Source: CAMLFJ01 sp040902305 (lineage in GTDB: Bacteria > Methylomirabilota > Methylomirabilia > Rokubacteriales > CSP1-6). From it: a DNA stretch of 64,000 nucleotides. Positions 56,553 to 64,000 of the stretch are shown piece by piece. The first letter of the stretch is position 1; every line of letters starts with the position of its first letter. Below the pieces are notes generated by a model. It was not told where the DNA came from. It did no database searches and was given only the letters and a program-made list of their open reading frames with translations. Where the stretch lies: contig JBBDXN010000145.1 in assembly GCA_040902305.1 (NCBI GenBank), forward strand, positions 1 to 64,000, in the 5' to 3' direction. The position numbers were made by a program, and so were the translations under genes.

Positions 56553-58352
56553 ATGCCGCAGCGCCCCGATGTCCGTAACGTTGCCATCATCGCGCACGTC
56601 GACCACGGCAAGACCACTCTGGTCGACGCCATGCTCTGGCAGTCCGGCATCTTCCGCGCCAACGAGCACGTGGCCGAGCGAGTCATGGATTCGATCGACC
56701 TGGAGCGGGAGAAGGGCATCACGATCATGGCCAAGAACACCGCCATCTACTACCAGGGCGTGAAGATCAATATCGTGGACACGCCCGGCCACGCCGACTT
56801 CGGGGGCGAGGTGGAGCGGACGCTGACGCTGGTGGACGGCGTGCTCCTCCTGGTGGACGCCGCGGAGGGCCCCCTGCCCCAGACGCGCTTCGTGCTGAAG
56901 AAGGCGCTGGAAGCGAACCTGACCCCGGTGGTGGTCATCAACAAGATCGACCGGCAGGACGCCCGCGCGGCCGAAGTGCTCGACGAGGTCTACGACCTCT
57001 TCATCGACCTGGACGCGGCGGTGGAACAGCTCGAGTTCCCGGTGCTCTACACCGACGCCCGCAAAGGCATCGCCAAGCGGGCGCTCACCGACGACGGGAA
57101 GACCCTCGCCCCGCTCTTCGACACCCTGATCGAGATGATCCCCGCGCCCCATTTCGAGGAGGGGCACGGGCTGCAGCTCCGGGCCGCCTCGCTGGACTGG
57201 GACGACTACGTGGGCCGCCTCATCATCGGCCGTATCGTCAACGGCCGGGTCCGCCAGTACGACCGGGTGGCGGTGGTGCATCGCGACGGCGCAGTCGACC
57301 ACGCCAAGATCACCGTGCTCTACGGCTACGAGGGCCTCAAGCGCGTGGAGATTCCCGAGGCCTCCGCGGGCGACATCGTGGCGGTGGCGGGCATCGAGGC
57401 CATGGAGATCGGCGAGACCATCGCGGACCCCGACAAGCCGGTGGCCCTGCCCGTGATGCACATCGACGAGCCCACCGTGTCCATGCTGTTCTCCTCCAAC
57501 ATCTCGCCGTTCGCGGGCAAGGAGGGCAAGTTCGTCACCTCCACCCAGCTCCGCGAGCGGCTCTGGCGGGAGAAGCGCAGCAACGTGGCCCTGCGGGTGG
57601 AGGAGACCGACTCGCCCGACACCTTCAACGTGGCCGGGCGCGGCGAGCTGCAGCTCGCGATCCTCATCGAGATGATGCGGCGCGAGGGCTTCGAGATGGA
57701 GGTCTCCAAGCCCCAGATCATCACCCACGAGGAGGACGGCAAGACGCTCGAGCCGATGGAGCACCTGGTGGTGGACGTGCCCGACGACTTCATCGGCGCG
57801 GTCACCCAGAAGCTCGGGCCGCGCAAGGGCCAGATGGTGAAGATGATCAACCACGGCACCGGCCGGGTGCGGCTCGAGTACCGCATCCCGTCCCGCGGGT
57901 TGATCGGCTATCGGTCGGAGTTCCTCACCGATACGCGCGGCACCGGCCTGCTGAACCATCTCTTCGACGGCTGGGCGGAGTGGCAGGGCGACATCCCCCA
58001 CCGGGCCAACGGGGCCCTGGTGGCCGACCGCACCGGCAAGACCACGGCGTACGCGATCGATCACCTGCAGCCGCGCGGGGTGCTGTTCCTGGGTCCGGGC
58101 GAGCCGGTCTACGAGGGCCAGGTGGTGGGCGAGAACGCGCGCGACAACGATCTCGACGTCAACATCACCAAGGAGAAGAAGCTCACCAACGTGCGCTCGT
58201 CCACCTCGGACGAGGCGGTGCGCCTCACTCCCCCGCGCCTCATGAACCTCGAGCAGTCGCTCGAGTGGATTCGCGAGGACGAGCTGATCGAGATCACCCC
58301 GAAGTCGATCCGCCTCCGCAAGAAGTCCCTCACCGGCCGCCGCCGCTTCTAG
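56553..58352 (+). CDS. typA: Translational GTPase TypA/BipA
   Basis: Ribosome-binding GTPase of 599 aa. The G1 loop AHVDHGKT is at residues 14-21, with G3 DTPGHADFGGEVERTL and G4 NKIDRQ. The TypA-specific C-terminal part includes GRGELQLAILIEMMRREGFEMEVSKPQ and EEDGKTLEPMEHLVVDVPDDFIGAVTQKLGPRKG. It assists 50S assembly and stress responses. The ATG at 56553 is reached after a GTGAGAACC stretch without a strong Shine-Dalgarno sequence. The stop lies only 4 bp before the left inverted repeat of a transposable element. Confidence 0.97.
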   Translation: MPQRPDVRNVAIIAHVDHGKTTLVDAMLWQSGIFRANEHVAERVMDSIDLEREKGITIMAKNTAIYYQGVKINIVDTPGHADFGGEVERTLTLVDGVLLLVDAAEGPLPQTRFVLKKALEANLTPVVVINKIDRQDARAAEVLDEVYDLFIDLDAAVEQLEFPVLYTDARKGIAKRALTDDGKTLAPLFDTLIEMIPAPHFEEGHGLQLRAASLDWDDYVGRLIIGRIVNGRVRQYDRVAVVHRDGAVDHAKITVLYGYEGLKRVEIPEASAGDIVAVAGIEAMEIGETIADPDKPVALPVMHIDEPTVSMLFSSNISPFAGKEGKFVTSTQLRERLWREKRSNVALRVEETDSPDTFNVAGRGELQLAILIEMMRREGFEMEVSKPQIITHEEDGKTLEPMEHLVVDVPDDFIGAVTQKLGPRKGQMVKMINHGTGRVRLEYRIPSRGLIGYRSEFLTDTRGTGLLNHLFDGWAEWQGDIPHRANGALVADRTGKTTAYAIDHLQPRGVLFLGPGEPVYEGQVVGENARDNDLDVNITKEKKLTNVRSSTSDEAVRLTPPRLMNLEQSLEWIREDELIEITPKSIRLRKKSLTGRRRF

Positions 58353-58356
58353 GCCC

Positions 58357-59330
58357 GGGGTCAGGTCTTACATTCCGACATTTTCGATGGCGTGATGTGC
58401 GTCCGCTTCAGCCAGGGCACGGCTCACCGTGATGTAGTGGCGGCCCAAGAAGTCTCCGACCTCTCTCATGGTGTATCCGTGGTCTCGAACGGCCACGACG
58501 GCACGGGCATTCCGGTCGGCCCGGGAGGTCACGCCCGCAAAGACCTCTCCGAGCGGTGGCCTCGAGGCGAACCGTTGAGCGCGCGGAAACTCCGCGCACT
58601 GCATCGCCTCGCGGCACTGGTCAGCGAGACCCTCGCTCATCACCGGCTTTGACCTGAATCGGTCCAGGGAGGACTCGGGCTCTCCGATGCCCGCCTCCAC
58701 GAACGACGTGTAGCGCTTCACACCCTCGCCACGAGTCCTCGCTCCAGCGAGGGCCCGCACCCAGTCCACCGTCAAGAATCCAGGCACGACCGCTCCGCCG
58801 GCGGTAGCGCGGAAGCTGCTCCATCTCCAATCGGCTGGATGCGCGACGAGACCGGCTCGCACCGGATTGAGCACGATGTAGCGGCACACCTCGCGCAGGT
58901 AGGCCTCGCCATCCACGAGCTGGGCGCCGAACCGCCCTTGCAGGAGATGGCCGCATCGCTCGTGCCGGCGATTGAAGCGCTGCGTGTACACACCGTTGAG
59001 CTGTCGCATCGTGGTAGAAAGGTTCGCTTCGGGCGTTTGGAGCAACACGTGATAGTGATTGCCCATGAGGCAGTAGGCGTGACAGACCACGCGATAGCGG
59101 GCGACAGTGGCTGCGAGCACGACGAGAAAGCGAGCGCGGTCGTCGTCGTCTTCAAAGATCGGGCGTCGGTCATTCCCACGCGCGGTGACGTGGTAGATCC
59201 CGCCCGGAAACTGGAGGCGGAGCGGTCGGGCCATGCGCCCACGCTACCGCTCCGACCTCCACGCGCTCAAGTGTGACGGTTAGGACACACCCGGGAACCG
59301 AGAAAATGTCGGGATGTAAGACCTGACCCC
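58357..59330. mobile_element. REP-associated transposase unit with 29-bp terminal inverted repeats
   Basis: The element runs from 58357 to 59330 (974 bp). Its ends are 29-bp inverted repeats, 58357-58385 and 59302-59330, identical at 28 of 29 positions and starting GGGGTCAGGTCTTACAT. It carries one gene on the minus strand whose stop codon is inside the left repeat. The right repeat overlaps the last base of the VOC gene. No direct target duplication is evident, as expected for HUH transposases. It lies tightly between two genes without breaking either. Confidence 0.85.
58368..59234 (-). CDS. REP-associated tyrosine transposase (RAYT, Y1-type)
   Basis: Single-strand DNA transposase of 288 aa. 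N-terminal MARPLRLQFPGGIYHVTARGN is typical. The HUH metal motif is His60-Tyr-His62 in MGNHYHVLLQTP, and the nucleophile is probably Tyr119 in VCRYIVLNPVRAG. The C-terminal part has a helix-turn-helix-like segment (YTMREVGDFLGRHYITVSRAL). RAYTs process palindromic DNA near their gene and may spread REP sequences. All key residues are present, so it may be active. Enclosed by 29-bp inverted repeats. Confidence 0.95.
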   Translation of the reverse strand: MARPLRLQFPGGIYHVTARGNDRRPIFEDDDDRARFLVVLAATVARYRVVCHAYCLMGNHYHVLLQTPEANLSTTMRQLNGVYTQRFNRRHERCGHLLQGRFGAQLVDGEAYLREVCRYIVLNPVRAGLVAHPADWRWSSFRATAGGAVVPGFLTVDWVRALAGARTRGEGVKRYTSFVEAGIGEPESSLDRFRSKPVMSEGLADQCREAMQCAEFPRAQRFASRPPLGEVFAGVTSRADRNARAVVAVRDHGYTMREVGDFLGRHYITVSRALAEADAHHAIENVGM

Positions 59331-59815
59331 TATTTCTTCATCGCGGCCATGCGGCGGTTCATCTCCTCCATGCTCACGTCTTCTTTGTGGGTGGAGAGGT
59401 GCCAGCTATGGCCGAAGGGGTCCTTGAGGGTGCCGGAGCGGTCGCCGTAGAACTGGTCGGTCAGCGGGCGCACCTCGGTGCCGCCGGCCGCGATGGCCTG
59501 CTTGAACTGCTTATCCACGTCCTCCAAATAGATCATGATGCTGATCGGCGAGCCCCCGTAGTGCTTCGGGCTCCGCGCGTCCATCTCGGGGTGCTCGTCG
59601 GCCAGCATGATCACGGAATTGCCGATCTTGATCTCGGCGTGGCCGATCTTGTCGCCGGGCGATGGAATGCGCATCAGCTCCTTCGCGTCGAAGGCCCGCT
59701 TGTAATACTCGATGGCGCGGGCGGCGCCGTCGATGATCAGGTACGGGGTGGCCGAGTGGTAGCCATCCGGGATCGCCTTCACCTTGGCCGGCTTGCTCGT
59801 CGTCTTGGTCGTCAT
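59330..59815 (-). CDS. VOC/PhnB-like glyoxalase family protein
   Basis: Protein of 161 aa of the vicinal-oxygen-chelate fold (PhnB/YdcE-like). Key segments: SATPYLIIDGAARAIEYYKRAFDAKELMRIPSPGDKIGHAEIKIGNSVIMLADEHPEM, and a C-terminal YGDRSGTLKDPFGHSWHLSTHKEDVS with the His/Glu metal-region residues. Functions in this group are varied, including antibiotic or aldehyde handling, so the substrate is not assigned. ATG at 59815 with a GGAGGG site. The stop touches the right end of the transposon. Confidence 0.9.
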   Translation of the reverse strand: MTTKTTSKPAKVKAIPDGYHSATPYLIIDGAARAIEYYKRAFDAKELMRIPSPGDKIGHAEIKIGNSVIMLADEHPEMDARSPKHYGGSPISIMIYLEDVDKQFKQAIAAGGTEVRPLTDQFYGDRSGTLKDPFGHSWHLSTHKEDVSMEEMNRRMAAMKK

Positions 59816-59846
59816 GGCTCCCTCCTTGTCGAGTAGGGCGTTTCGG

Positions 59847-60566
59847 TCACCGTACACCTCCCCGGCCGAGCGTGCCACTGGTCCGGACCGGAAGCAGCTC
59901 CACGGTGAGATCGAGATCGGCGGGCCATTCGCCGTAGCCCAGCAGCTCGCGCACCGTCGCGCCGGGCGCCCCCGGCGCCGCCGGATCGAGCAGGGTACGG
60001 TAGAGGCCGGGCCCGGGCACGAAGAGCGCGGCGTCCGGCGAGTCCGCCACGCTGAGAAGCAGGCACGCGCCGCCGGCGCCGGCGGTGACCGCGATGCCGC
60101 GATCCGCTTCCCAGGAATACTCCCCGTGCCGGCCCCGCTCCCGAAGCACGCGCACGTCGTGAACCCGTCCGAGCCGGTCCCCGAGCGGCGGCCCGTCATA
60201 GCGCCAGTCCGGCCGTGCCGGGGCGCGGGCCGCGCCGCCCGAGCGGTCGGGCGTGAACGCGTACACGGTGCCGGCGCGCGACGGCTTGAAGAAGGAGCCG
60301 AAGGTCTCGGGCCGATAGTGATCGAGCGGCTCGAGGCGAAGACGGCAGAGCTCGCCACCGAAGGCCGGCGTGACGAGGGACGACAGACGCACGGCGGCGC
60401 CCTCGACGGGCACGATCACGAAGCTCGACCGGTAGGCTCCCGGATCGAGGGGCGAGGTGAAGCCGGGACCGGGAGCATAGAGCACGTCGCGCCACGCACC
60501 GGCCAGTCCGGCCGCGAGCCGACGCTCGCCGGCGGGGAGGTGGAGGTCGACACTGGGAACGACCAT
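59847..60566 (-). CDS. Hypothetical protein, 239 aa
   Basis: Unrecognised soluble protein. The ATG at 60566 is the first sensible start; upstream codons come from a palindromic repeat. The product is beta-rich, with Pro, Gly and Arg, and has blocks FGGELCRLRLEPLDHYRPETFGSFF and HDVRVLRERGRHGEYSW. No signal peptide, membrane span or known catalytic motif is seen. Same strand as the VOC gene (31 bp apart), so they may share a transcript. Unbroken and coding-like, but of unknown role. Confidence 0.6.
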   Translation of the reverse strand: MVVPSVDLHLPAGERRLAAGLAGAWRDVLYAPGPGFTSPLDPGAYRSSFVIVPVEGAAVRLSSLVTPAFGGELCRLRLEPLDHYRPETFGSFFKPSRAGTVYAFTPDRSGGAARAPARPDWRYDGPPLGDRLGRVHDVRVLRERGRHGEYSWEADRGIAVTAGAGGACLLLSVADSPDAALFVPGPGLYRTLLDPAAPGAPGATVRELLGYGEWPADLDLTVELLPVRTSGTLGRGGVR

Positions 60567-60600
60567 CGGATGAGCCCCTTGCCCTCCTCGCCCCCCCGGC

Positions 60601-60660
60601 CCCTCACCCTCCAGCCCCTCACCCTGCCCTCTCCCCAAAGGGAGAGGGGTTTGGGGGGTG
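60601..60660. repeat. GC-rich palindromic repeat (copy 4) between helicase and hypothetical genes
   Basis: CCCTCTCCC (60627-60635) pairs perfectly with GGGAGAGGG (60640-60648) around CAAA. It is preceded by two CCCTCACCC units and followed by a G-rich run. It ends 4 bp before the stop of the DEAD-box gene. Same family as copies near 3097, 13250 and 20473. A run of CCCTCACCC-type half-repeats suggests more than one insertion or expansion. Confidence 0.75.
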
Positions 60661-60663
60661 GAC

Positions 60664-61959
60664 CTAGCGGCGGGGACCCCGGCCGGGGCTACGGCCGTCG
60701 CGACGGCCGCCACCCGCGCCGCCGCGCCCGCCGCGGGCGGCCATGCGCTGCCGCTTCTCCTCGGCGTAGCGGCGCCGCTCCTCGCTGGTCGGCTTGATCT
60801 CGGGCAGGTACAGCGCGTCCTCGGCCCAGTCCACCTGGATCTTCTGGCTGATGAACTTTTCGATGGGCTCGAGCGCGAGCGCCCCCGCCTCGTCCACGAG
60901 GCTGATCGCCTTGCCGGCGGCGCCCGCGCGCGCGGTGCGCCCGATCCGGTGCACGTAGTCCTCGGCGTCCTGCGGCATGTCCCAGTTGACCACGTGACTC
61001 ACGCCCTCGATGTGCAGCCCCCGCGAGGCCACGTCGGTCGCGACGAGGATCGGAAGTTGCCCGTCCTTGAAGTCGTTGAGGATCTTGAGCCGCTTCTTCT
61101 GGTCCACGTCGCCGGTGAGGGCGCGCGCCTGCCAGCCGTTGCGCCCCAGCCGATCCTCGAGGCGCCGCGCCTCCTCGCGCGTGTTCGAGAAGATCAGGAT
61201 GCGGCTACCGCCCTCGCGCTTCAGCAGTCCCAGCAGGAGATTGAACTTCTCCTCGCGGCCGACGTGATAGAGCACCTGCTCCGCCTTCTCCACCGTCTTC
61301 TGTTGCGGGGTGATGCTGATCTGGGTCGGATTGTTCATGAACTCCCAGGTCAGCTCCAGCACCCGGAACGACAGCGTGGCCGAAAACAGGAAGGACTGGC
61401 GCTTCTCCGGCTTGGGCAGCCGGCGCAGGATGAAGCGCAGGTCGGCGATGAAGCCCATGTCGAACATCCGGTCGGCCTCGTCGATGACCAGCACCTCGAC
61501 CCGCCCGGGCGACCACACGTGCTGCTTCAGGTAGTCGATGAGCCGGCCCGGCGTGCCGACCAGCACGTCGCAGCCCTCGCGCAGCTCCTCGCGCTGCTTG
61601 TTGTAGTCGATGCCGCCGTAGACCGAGAGGATGCGCAGGCCGGTGTGCGCGCCGAGGAGGTGCGCGTCGGCTTCGATCTGCACCACCAGCTCGCGGGTGG
61701 GGGCGATGATGAGCACGCGGGGCGCGGTCGGCCCGCTGCGCGCGGGTGCGGGGTGGGTCAGGCAGCGGGTGAAGGCCGCGATGAGGAAGGCGGCGGTCTT
61801 GCCGGTGCCGGTCTGCGACTGCCCGGCCACGTCCTTGCCCCGGAGGGCGAGCGGCAGCGCCGCCTCCTGGATGGCGGTAGTGGCGGCGAAGCCCGCGTCC
61901 TCGATCCCGCGGCGCACCGGCCCGGGCAGGTCGAGCGAGGTGAACTCGAGCGGGCTCAC
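60664..61959 (-). CDS. DEAD-box RNA helicase (RhlE/RhlB type)
   Basis: ATP-dependent RNA helicase of 431 aa. Motifs in order: Q motif FAATTAIQEAALPLAL, Walker A SQTGTGKT, PTRELVVQI, TPGRLIDYL, DEAD-type VIDEADRMFDMGF, SATL, and the C-terminal YVHRIGRTARAG. A basic Gly/Arg-rich tail (RGGRGGAGGGRRDGRSPGRGPRR) would bind RNA. Such enzymes unwind RNA in ribosome assembly or decay. The GTG at 61959 overlaps the tatC stop (GTGA). First two genes of the run are thiD and tatC. Confidence 0.93.
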   Translation of the reverse strand: MSPLEFTSLDLPGPVRRGIEDAGFAATTAIQEAALPLALRGKDVAGQSQTGTGKTAAFLIAAFTRCLTHPAPARSGPTAPRVLIIAPTRELVVQIEADAHLLGAHTGLRILSVYGGIDYNKQREELREGCDVLVGTPGRLIDYLKQHVWSPGRVEVLVIDEADRMFDMGFIADLRFILRRLPKPEKRQSFLFSATLSFRVLELTWEFMNNPTQISITPQQKTVEKAEQVLYHVGREEKFNLLLGLLKREGGSRILIFSNTREEARRLEDRLGRNGWQARALTGDVDQKKRLKILNDFKDGQLPILVATDVASRGLHIEGVSHVVNWDMPQDAEDYVHRIGRTARAGAAGKAISLVDEAGALALEPIEKFISQKIQVDWAEDALYLPEIKPTSEERRRYAEEKRQRMAARGGRGGAGGGRRDGRSPGRGPRR

Positions 61960-62741
61960 TTCACGGCCTCCTCGGTGGCGACCGGCTTCGCCTTCTTCCG
62001 GCCGAACACTCGCGCGCAGATGATGCCCACCTCGTACAGGATGATGAGCGGGCCCGCCATCAGCAACTGGTTCACGATGTCGGGCGTCGGCGTCAGCATG
62101 GCCGCGATGACGAAGTTGATCAGGATCGCGTACTTGCGGTTCTTGGACAGGAACTGCGGCGTCACGATCCCGAGCAGGGACAGCAGCGTGATCACCACCG
62201 GCATCTCGAACACCAGCCCGAAGGCCAGCGTGAACTTCAGGATGAAGTCGATGTAGCTCGAGATCGTGATCATGGGGCGAAGCCCCTGGTCCTGCCCGAA
62301 GCTCACCAGGAAGCTGATCGCGAAGGGCACGACGACGAAGAGGGCAAAGGCCCCGCCGCCGAGAAAGAGCAGCGAGCCGACGATGACGAAGGGCGCCGCG
62401 TACTTGCGCTCGCGCTTGTGCAGGCCCGGGGCCACGAAGGCCCACACGTTCCAGAGGATGATCGGCATCGCGATGAAGAGGCCCATGATCATGGCCACCT
62501 TCATGTAGGTCCAGAACGCCTCGGTGGGGGTGGTGAAGACGAGCTCGGTCTTGAGATGACCGGACAGCGCGCGCATCACGCTGCTGGTGAAGTACAGCGA
62601 GACGAGGAGACCGACGCCGGCGGGGACGAGGCTCCAGACGATACGGGTGCGCAGCTCGGTCAGGTGATCGAAGAACGACATCTTGCCGGGCTCATCGAGC
62701 CCCGCCGCGTCGGGGCTGGCGTTCGGCTCGGGCTCGCTCAT
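61956..62741 (-). CDS. tatC: Sec-independent protein translocase TatC
   Basis: Inner-membrane subunit of the twin-arginine translocon, 261 aa, with six spans. The cytoplasmic N-terminus has SFFDHLTELRTRIVWSLV, the family's signal-recognition segment. The Glu in TPTEAFWTYMKVAMIMGLFIAMPIILWNVWAFVAPGLHKRERKY is also characteristic. It exports folded cofactor proteins. No tatA/tatB gene is in the window. The ATG at 62741 overlaps the thiD stop (ATGA). The coupled downstream gene is the DEAD-box helicase. Confidence 0.95.
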   Translation of the reverse strand: MSEPEPNASPDAAGLDEPGKMSFFDHLTELRTRIVWSLVPAGVGLLVSLYFTSSVMRALSGHLKTELVFTTPTEAFWTYMKVAMIMGLFIAMPIILWNVWAFVAPGLHKRERKYAAPFVIVGSLLFLGGGAFALFVVVPFAISFLVSFGQDQGLRPMITISSYIDFILKFTLAFGLVFEMPVVITLLSLLGIVTPQFLSKNRKYAILINFVIAAMLTPTPDIVNQLLMAGPLIILYEVGIICARVFGRKKAKPVATEEAVK

Positions 62742-63529
62742 CACCAGTCCGGAATGAAGTGGCGGAGCTGGCCCACGCCCCGGCCCGCCGCGAAGCCCTC
62801 GCGGATCGCCCGCGTCACGTACGCCTTGGCCGCCCGGATCGCGTCGCCGAGCGCCTGGCCACGGGCCAGCTCCGCCGCGATGGCGGCGGAGAACGTGCAG
62901 CCGGTGCCGTGGGTGTTCCCCGAGTCTATTCGAGCGGTCGAGAATCGGGTGAAGTCGCGCCCGTTCCAGAGCAGATCGGTGGCGTCGCCCTTCAGGTGCC
63001 CGCCCTTCACCAGCACGTATCGCGGCCCCATGGTGTGGATGCGCCGCGCCGCTTCCTCCATGTCCTCGGGTTCGCTGATCTGCATCCCGGCCAGCACCTC
63101 CGCCTCCGGCAGGTTGGGGGTGACGACCAGGGCGAGCGGCAGGATACGATCGGCGAGTGCCGCGCGGGCCGCGGGCTCGAGCAGCCGGTCGCCGGACTTC
63201 GCCACCATGACCGGGTCCACCACCAGCTTCTCGACCCGGCGCTCGGCCAGCGTCGCGGCCACCGCTTCGATGATCGGCGCGGTGGAGAGCATCCCGCACT
63301 TGGCCGCGTCGGCGCCGAAGTCGTCCAGGACGGAGCGGAGCTGCTGCGCCACGAAGGCGGGCGGCAGGTTCTCCACACCCTGGACCCCGAGGGAATTCTG
63401 CGCCGTCACCGCGGTGATCACCGACATGCCGAACACCCGGAACGCCGAGAACGTCTTGAGATCAGCCTGGATACCCGCCCCGCCGCCGGAATCGGAGCCG
63501 GCGATGGTCAGGGCCTTGGGGATCAACAT
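62741..63529 (-). CDS. thiD: Hydroxymethylpyrimidine/phosphomethylpyrimidine kinase
   Basis: Phosphorylates HMP and HMP-P in thiamine synthesis. Length 262 aa. Ribokinase-fold motifs: ALTIAGSDSGGGAGIQADLKTFSAFRVFGMSVITAVTAQNSLGV at the N-terminus, VVDPVMVAKSGDRLL in the middle, VLVKGGHL, and the anion-hole block NTHGTGCTFSAAIAAELARG near the C-terminus. ATG at 63529 is chosen, with a GTG two codons upstream also open. First gene of the thiD-tatC-helicase operon. No other thi genes nearby. Confidence 0.95.
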   Translation of the reverse strand: MLIPKALTIAGSDSGGGAGIQADLKTFSAFRVFGMSVITAVTAQNSLGVQGVENLPPAFVAQQLRSVLDDFGADAAKCGMLSTAPIIEAVAATLAERRVEKLVVDPVMVAKSGDRLLEPAARAALADRILPLALVVTPNLPEAEVLAGMQISEPEDMEEAARRIHTMGPRYVLVKGGHLKGDATDLLWNGRDFTRFSTARIDSGNTHGTGCTFSAAIAAELARGQALGDAIRAAKAYVTRAIREGFAAGRGVGQLRHFIPDW

Positions 63530-63593
63530 GGCCACTTAGTATACGGGATACGTCCGAGACGGCGGGAAGAACCTGCCCGCCCCGGCCTCGCGG

Positions 63594-64000
63594 CTACCAG
63601 CGCGCGGAGATGCCGAGGAGGGCCGAATGGGTGTCGAGCTCGGTCCGCAGCGTGGTCTTGCGGTTGGAGGCGTCGCGCAGCTCCACTTCCGGCGAGACGT
63701 GGGTGAACCGGTACTCGCCGAACAGCGACAGGTTGCTGAAGATCTGGACCGCGACCCCGCCCGCGAGCTTGTAGCCGAAGGAGAACTCGGTGTCGGACTC
63801 GTGGTTCCGGAAATTCCGCGTATGCCGCGGCGTGATGGTGGTCATGAAGAGCGGCGGGCCCACCGCCACGTAGGGCTGCACCCGACCGTGCGGCGCGTCG
63901 GCCGTCTTCAAGAGCGGCAGGCGGAGCATCAGGTCCACCGACACCGCGGTGGTCTCCACGTCGAAGGAGCCGGTGCCTCCGCGCCCGCTGCCGCAGCCGC
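63594..64000 (-). CDS. Outer-membrane beta-barrel protein (5' end beyond window)
   Basis: C-terminal part of an outer-membrane barrel, about 135 codons visible. Alternating hydrophobic strands (VQPYVAVGPPLFM, FGYKLAGGVAVQIFSNLSLFGEYRFTHVSP) and a C-terminal Trp after LLGISAR fit OmpA-like or OmpW-like porin barrels, whose final aromatic residue marks insertion by BamA. The frame is open to the window edge at 64000; an internal GTG at 63959 is unlikely to be the start. Function (adhesion, uptake or structural) cannot be inferred. Confidence 0.8.
   Translation of the reverse strand, partial: GCGSGRGGTGSFDVETTAVSVDLMLRLPLLKTADAPHGRVQPYVAVGPPLFMTTITPRHTRNFRNHESDTEFSFGYKLAGGVAVQIFSNLSLFGEYRFTHVSPEVELRDASNRKTTLRTELDTHSALLGISARW

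Noticed and set aside
58357..58385. Inverted repeat after typA as a transcription terminator
   Set aside because: The two halves of the repeat are 900 bp apart and each alone does not fold well. They mark the ends of the transposase unit.

Overview
This is a GC-rich, gene-dense chromosomal window of about 64 kb. Many neighbouring genes overlap by one to four bases, GTG starts are common, and coding density is high. No rRNA, tRNA, CRISPR array or prophage was seen. The gene mix (NADH-dehydrogenase-like/SelD fusion, Mo-hydroxylase genes, interleaved tungstate and molybdate transporters, F420-type oxidoreductase, siroheme sulfite/nitrite reductase) and the base composition suggest an uncultivated soil-type Gram-negative lineage. 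Candidatus Rokubacteria/Methylomirabilota is the best guess. This placement is inference only: no marker rRNA is present.

Layout. 1-8.1 kb: a membrane protein fragment, two unknown proteins with an S58 (DmpA-like) peptidase, a cupin-nitroreductase-MBL operon, a YfbR-like 5'-nucleotidase, a Bcr/CflA exporter and a DUF2007 protein. 8.2-17.3 kb (minus strand): BadI/MenB-like hydratase, then a housekeeping run tmk-holB-yaaT-metG-two membrane proteins-CorC-TatD. 17.6-20.4 kb: GNAT and DUF2236 genes, then two overlapping secreted redox genes. Each of those two has an in-frame TGA at its catalytic position, followed by a SECIS-like stem-loop. 20.5-28.4 kb: a two-component flavin monooxygenase operon, Lhr helicase, and a 106-bp tandem repeat. 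28.4-31.9 kb: a siroheme and sulfite/nitrite reductase operon preceded by a strong promoter, an apparently leaderless leader peptide with three consecutive Cys codons, and an intrinsic terminator. This looks like a cysteine-responsive attenuator.

31.9-39.0 kb: MscS, Pal, LysM/TPR lipoprotein, polysaccharide deacetylase, adenylate cyclase, AcuC-like deacetylase, MoaC and a DUF465 protein. 39.1-44.5 kb: a tupAB-modABC-tupC operon, divergent from a Mo-hydroxylase operon (coxM-S-L-like plus aldehyde dehydrogenase, 44.6-49.8 kb) whose coxM-like gene is frameshifted. 49.8-54.2 kb: SelD fusion, F420-type oxidoreductase, ModE-like regulator, Prx5 peroxiredoxin and a decayed TusA-DsrE gene. 54.2-64 kb: D-aminoacylase, cyclophilin, TypA, a REP-type transposase inside 29-bp inverted repeats, a VOC protein, DEAD-box helicase, TatC, ThiD and a partial outer-membrane barrel.

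Themes that connect genes. Selenium: SelD plus two Sec candidates. Sulfur: siroheme enzymes under a Cys attenuator, and an SsuD/SsuE-like pair. Molybdenum/tungsten: transporters, ModE and MoaC beside a molybdenum hydroxylase. A G-rich palindromic repeat family recurs at gene ends and has also entered metG in frame.
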